In this document: piece after piece, positions 59,565-64,000 of the stretch | Numbering within the stretch: the stretch's first letter is position 1 | Layout: the number at the start of each line of letters is the position of its first letter | From: Silurus meridionalis | Taxonomy: Eukaryota; Chordata; Actinopteri; Siluriformes; Siluridae | Reading direction: 5' to 3' | Length of the DNA stretch: 64,000 bases | NCBI RefSeq assembly: GCF_014805685.1 | Contig: NC_060887.1 | Span: 30,101,963 to 30,165,962, forward strand | The notes under the pieces: generated by a model | What the model saw: the letters and a program-made list of their open reading frames with translations, nothing else | Told to the model about the DNA's origin: nothing | The model's database searches: none | Made by a program: the position numbers and the translations under genes

Positions 59565-60925
59565 CTCATGCTTGGCTTTAGTTAGTTTGTTTAATGATCA
59601 TAAAGTCAGTTGAACATGTATACATTTTATATAATAATGTTTTCACTGTTTTAGATGAATGATTTTATAGCAGTTTGTTTATAGCTCATGTATATTTAGT
59701 CAATGATTGACGGAGAATGAGGGGTGCGTTAGGCTACGTCCACACTGAAAACGTTTATTTTTTCCCCATAAGCTTTAGCTTTCTGTTCTCACTTTTTTTG
59801 TCCAATGAAAACTGAGATTTTAAAAAAGCACTTTCCCCAAATGAATTTCCCAAAATTTGAAAGAACAATTTTTCACGGTGCAATGCAAACCGAGATAACA
59901 GAGATGTTGAAAAAACATTGACATATTTTTTATTCATGTGATCCAGTCACGTGACCTAATTAACTCCATACCAGCAAGAAGTCGCACTGCAGTTGTTGTG
60001 CCTGCTGTTTTGTAAAGGTGCATGTTGCATTGCACAAACTCCAGACTGCATGTTTATAAAAGGGACAGAATGTTCACTCTCAAGTGCAACAATACAGGAA
60101 GACAGAAAGTAAATAAACGTGCGACAGAAAGGACACCGGCTAATACTTCTTGTGTTTTTTAAGCAAGTTGCAGTTCTGTATTTCAAGGCCTCAAAGAAGT
60201 GCCACTGCTTATCAACCTAATTCAGAGAAAACCAGTAAAAAGGACATTTAATCTGGAATTTTTTTCTATTTTTATTAGTCTATAATTAAAGTGTACAAAT
60301 GAACTAAAATGAGCAAAAATAATCAAGCATCTTGCAACTTGTACTGTGTACTTAAAATCTTCAATTTCCTTAGATTTTGAACCAGTAGTTTGTTTTGAGT
60401 TTTGTGTAGTTTTGTCTTCTTTTTGTAAAATATGTAAAAGCTGACTTGACTTGACTCGATCTATCCCATCCCCACCACCGACCGAAAAGCTGAACTCAGA
60501 ACATGTGACCTTAACAGATCATGTGTGAAACTTGTGGTCATGTTTAACTTTAATAAAGTCCTGCTCCCTAACCCAGGAGGAGTGATCAATTTCAGCTGGT
60601 CTAAATTTATGAAGACAAAAGGTGGACATGATAAAGAATACCATTTATTAGATCATCTAAGAGCTCTTGCGCCCCATACCTTTTTAGGAGTCAGTGAAGC
60701 AGTGAGGCCAAGCATTTTTTTTTTATTTATTAAAAGAAGATCGACCCGGGGGGAGGAAAGTAGAGGACACCGGGGTCAAGTACACTGGAGAGCAGTGTGG
60801 GGCAAAAGCAAACACTGGGCAATTTCATGACATTAGTTTCCATGATAAACATACTGTAAAAAGAATGTTTCTTATCCTGATTTATGGATTGTCACCTACA
60901 CACACGTCATTAGAGTTGGACTGCG
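59565..60925. other. Intron, mostly unrecognised
   Basis: 'aggctacgtccacactgaaa' at about 59731 resembles the outer end of a common teleost DNA transposon, but no partner end is secure. A GACTT tandem trace occurs at 60443-60456. Confidence 0.4.
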
Positions 60926-60926
60926 G

Positions 60927-60927
<1 letters not shown>

Positions 60928-60966
<39 letters not shown>
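60928..60966. repeat. (CA)n microsatellite
   Basis: About 19 CA units. Confidence 0.96.
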
Positions 60967-60967
<1 letters not shown>

Positions 60968-61454
60968 CTGGAAACACTAGGGGAATACTGTGTCAAAGCT
61001 GTGTCTTTAGTCGGCTGTAGAATGTTCACTATTCTTACTCGCAACGTTTTAACAAACGAGGCAGTTGTTTGATTTGAATTCGACTGAAATAAAGTACTCA
61101 AATGTCCTCGGATGGGTTTCGGAGTCTAATTCGGGGAAAGGGGTGTCCTTGTCTCATACACAGTGCTCCTCAGGTTACTGATTAGGATAAAGCAATTAGT
61201 AAAAACGAATAAATAAAAAGACACTTAAGCCTTTTACACGCTATATTAGGATAATGATAATGAACTTTACTACCAATTAATGAATGTCTGTAATCACTAA
61301 GCATGCAGACTGTACATACAGTGCAAACACACGAGCAAAGTATCTCATGATTAGTCCCGAGCTTCTCAAATAACCATTATTTAACAAATAGTTCCAGATT
61401 GTGTAATGGACAGACACGTTACATAAACACACTTATTTATTTATTCATTTGTTT

Positions 61455-61590
61455 ATTTATTTGTTTCACATTTACGGCATTTAGTAAACGCCCTTATCCA
61501 GTGCGACGTACAAAAGTGCTTCTTTATCAATGAACAAATCAACAATGGTTTGTTAGATTACAAATTTAAGACACCATCAGCCGAAACTCT
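61455..61590 (-). repeat. L2-type 3' tail
   Basis: 'cacatttacggcatttagta' then 'cgcccttatccagtgcgacg' and 'tacaaaagtgcttctttatc' match the L2 tail at 30436-30540. Confidence 0.75.
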
Positions 61591-61991
61591 TGTGGGAGGA
61601 ACTAAAGCACACTTTTTAAAATGCATTTATACAGAATGTAGTTGTTGATATGGTGAGGAGAGTTTTATTTCATATTAATGGAAGAATCTGAGGTAAATCT
61701 TTAGGTTTTCCAATACGAAGTTTTCAGGACTTTCAAGTTTACATGAGAAACATGAGGAAAAAAAAGCAACCTGACAGACAATTGTTTACAGCTGGAAATT
61801 GTTTTGCAAACATTCCACAACACTGAAGTGGTTCAAACGTATCAAACGTCATTCTTTAATAATGAACGACTTGTTCCTTGTCAGAAAATGACCGTCGCAT
61901 GAGATGAATAAAAAGTTCTGGTACATGCTGTTATTGGAAAATGCCTACGTCTGGGTGCTTACAGTGACCCTTTGTGTCAGGGACAGGGATG

Positions 61992-62456
61992 TCACACCAC
62001 CCAGTCATTGAATATTTTCGTATAAAAACAGGCCCTGTTGTTGTGTTGTACTTGTGGAGTTATTTTTATGCCTGTCACAGGCTTGATTTTTTTTTTAGCT
62101 ATTTTGAAGGCATGTAAATTGCAGTCTAACCAATCAGGATTAACAAGTATTTTATAATGAACATTTAGGACAGTCAGTGCTACTCCTTTTTTGTCACAGT
62201 AATGAGCTGATGAGAAAATACCAAATCTATTCTGCACTGTGCTATCTAATGTAACACCTACTGTAGTACCTGTTAAACTAGCTAGCAGACTAGCAGACTT
62301 GTTTGACTGCAACCACAATAGTGTGTTTATAGTGTGTGCATAAGGTGGTGCAGTTTTTCTTTCCTTTTCAATGGCTGTGCACTTATTTACTGTAGGGAAC
62401 TTCATTCTTTCAGCAAGGATTATTGCTGATGCAGTGAACTTGCCAGCTGGATTCAC
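61992..62456 (-). other. Unrecognised 154-codon open frame
   Basis: It reads MNPAGKFTASAIILAERMKF at the start and has no signal peptide, membrane segment or motif I recognise. It has no splice or promoter context and lies antisense in the presumed slc12a7 intron. It may be a fragment of an unidentified transposon protein or chance. No function is assigned. Confidence 0.2.
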
Positions 62457-62469
62457 TGGAAAACACCCG

Positions 62470-63175
62470 GTTCCTGCTGTTTATTAGACCCTCAGGACTT
62501 TTTTGTTTTTAGATTTTTTTTTTTTTACTCTAATTTTTATTTAAAACATGTTGATGGTAAATTTCATTTGAGAACAGTTCATGAAATTAAGAAAAGGAAA
62601 CAAACACTGACTAGTAAATGTGGACAAAGCAGGCAGTGATGCCCTCTGGTGGATACATTAGCCTTGTGTTTAATTTTTTATGCTCAGTTTTTAGCATTCA
62701 CATTTTTTTGCATGTCAGTGTTATCCTCATTTGTCCGAATTTACTCTTGAACTTAAACCTGCTGTCATTTTAGGCTTCTGTAGCTGGCAGCTTCAAACCG
62801 TGGCATTTAATGACTACTTTGTCACTCTGAGAATGTATTTCACAGACACAAGCACACATTTAAACATCCTACTTTCTGTATTGGAAAAGGAAACACTGCA
62901 TGTTTCATGGATTATATGGGAAATTACGAAACATACATATTCATTGTAGATGGTATGATTGTATATCACATCAACCTATTCTATACTGGTGCAGTACAGC
63001 TCCGCCCTATGAGACAAATTTCTCAGTATCGTAGTTGATGATGTGATAACATAATGATTTTAATCATTATTTTTATATTTTGCAAAATAGTTAAAAACTT
63101 TAAAAATGTACTCTGTTTAAACATATGAACATTTACAGAAGAAAAGGTATTATGTATTATGTTTTGAATAATATA
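62470..63175. other. Intron, nothing recognised
   Basis: A 72-codon plus-strand frame at 62731-62949 has no supporting features. Confidence 0.4.
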
Positions 63176-63177
63176 CA

Positions 63178-64000
63178 GTGGATATAAAAAGGCAACACAC
63201 CCTCATGAAATTGCAGGTCTTTAAAATATATAGACAGAAATAACTATAAATGTCAGACTTACATCTTTTATGTGATATTTATCAAATTTCAATTGGAAAA
63301 ATGTTTTCATAAAAAACGCAACACCTCCCTGAATGCAGAATTCTGCACACCCTTTCATAATTGGGGCTCTAACGTTCCTCAGAGTTAACCAGTCACATGC
63401 AAAATCAAGACTGTAGGTAAATGATTAAAACCAAAGGGTCAGCTGTTGATGTAGTATTTCCTTGAATGTTTGGGGTTGCATTCTACTACTAGTCATGGGT
63501 CGCAAAGAGTGGCCAAAGAAACTGTTGAAATACCACCAATCAGGAAAAAAAAACAAAGGCACTGAATGTACCATGGAACATTTCATTTCAATGTAAGTCT
63601 GGGCTTTAGCATAGCATGGCAAGACAAAGCTCTTTCCTACCATGAAGAATATGCAAGCCCATCTGCATTACACCAAAAGATTCATTCAGTCACCCCAGAC
63701 AATATGTGAGTATGTGTTATTGTCTGATGAGACAATTGTTGAAGTTTTTGCCCATAATTCTGAAGGATATTTTTAACATAAACCCAATACTGACCATCAT
63801 TCAAGGTACACCATACCGGTAATGAAGCATGGTGGGGGTAGCATTATGCTTTGGGGTTGCTTCTCTTCAGCTGGGCCAGTGGCACTTGTCAAGATAGAGG
63901 ACAAAACCTTCTGTCCTCTGTCAAAAAGATGAAAATAACAAGGAATTCTTTATTTCTACATGACAATGCCCAATTAAAATATCAAAATCAATAAAGACAT
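63178..64000 (+). mobile_element. Tc1-like transposon, degenerate, running off the window
   Basis: The terminal region 'gtggatataaaaaggcaaca' and leader are followed by broken transposase coding: an N-terminal trace at 63490-63600, then near 63820-63900 [20 protein letters not shown] and VKIE-like sequence. This is the G-x-x-M-x-W-G-C block between the first and second catalytic acids of Tc1. The D-N-x-P block starts at about 63961. Stops and indels make it inactive. It is the same family as 47866-48420. Confidence 0.85.

Noticed and set aside
49568..64000. Search for slc12a7 exon 2 (G-D-G-N-P... block)
   Set aside because: No acceptor-bounded sequence encoding it was seen, so the exon is taken to lie beyond the window. 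Short exons can be missed by eye.
1..64000. tRNA, rRNA, CRISPR, operon or phage features
   Set aside because: No stand-alone tRNA or rRNA gene was recognised; the tRNA-like segment at 21512 is a SINE head. The DNA is vertebrate nuclear, and regular repeats are microsatellites or transposons rather than CRISPR.

Overview
This is AT-rich vertebrate nuclear DNA, almost certainly from a teleost fish and plausibly an ostariophysan such as a catfish. The reasons are spliced vertebrate genes, a dense mix of Tc1-like, hAT, L2, RTE, jockey-type and DIRS remnants, tRNA-type SINE copies, and long (CA)n and (TA)n arrays. The order-level guess rests on repeat style alone and is weak. No operons, CRISPR arrays or prokaryotic features are present.

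Host genes. (1) A complete copper amine oxidase gene, diamine oxidase type (aoc1), lies on + at about 2.5-6.2 kb. It has a probable 5' UTR exon, four coding exons, all catalytic and copper-binding motifs, and one apparent missing base in a run of G. (2) Two first exons on + at 23091-23268 and 49462-49567 both end in phase-1 GT donors. The second encodes the KCC4 (Slc12a7) N-terminus. The first encodes a look-alike N-terminus and sits next to a CpG-rich promoter. I read them as alternative first exons of one potassium-chloride cotransporter gene whose body lies beyond the right edge, so most of 23-64 kb would be its first intron or introns.

Region by region. 0-2.4 kb: repeats and a Tc1-like derivative. 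2.5-6.2 kb: aoc1. 6.3-11.2 kb: intergenic with old Tc1-like and SINE/L2 traces. 11.25-18.6 kb: a transposon graveyard with a DIRS-like remnant, two jockey-type LINE copies with their 5' ends facing each other around an RTE-like fragment, a second DIRS gag fragment, a Tc1-like piece and an RTE-tail/SINE. 18.6-22.75 kb: AT-rich DNA with microsatellites and a SINE nested in a Tc1-like copy. 22.78-23.27 kb: CpG-rich promoter and first exon. 26-27.4 kb: a hAT-type element with perfect 8-bp target duplications, split by a complete Tc1-like deletion derivative. 29.5-32.4 kb: an L2 LINE whose 3' end is split by another hAT-type element with 8-bp duplications. 32.7-41.8 kb: pogo/Tigger-like and Tc1 remnants, another LINE, a very long AT array and an LTR-like insertion. 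49-49.6 kb: second promoter and first exon. 49.6-64 kb: intron with more Tc1-like pieces, an RTE 3' end and microsatellites.

No previously undescribed multi-gene system was found. The most useful leads are the dual slc12a7 first exons, the aoc1 frameshift, the nested transposons dated by intact target duplications, and the DIRS remnants.
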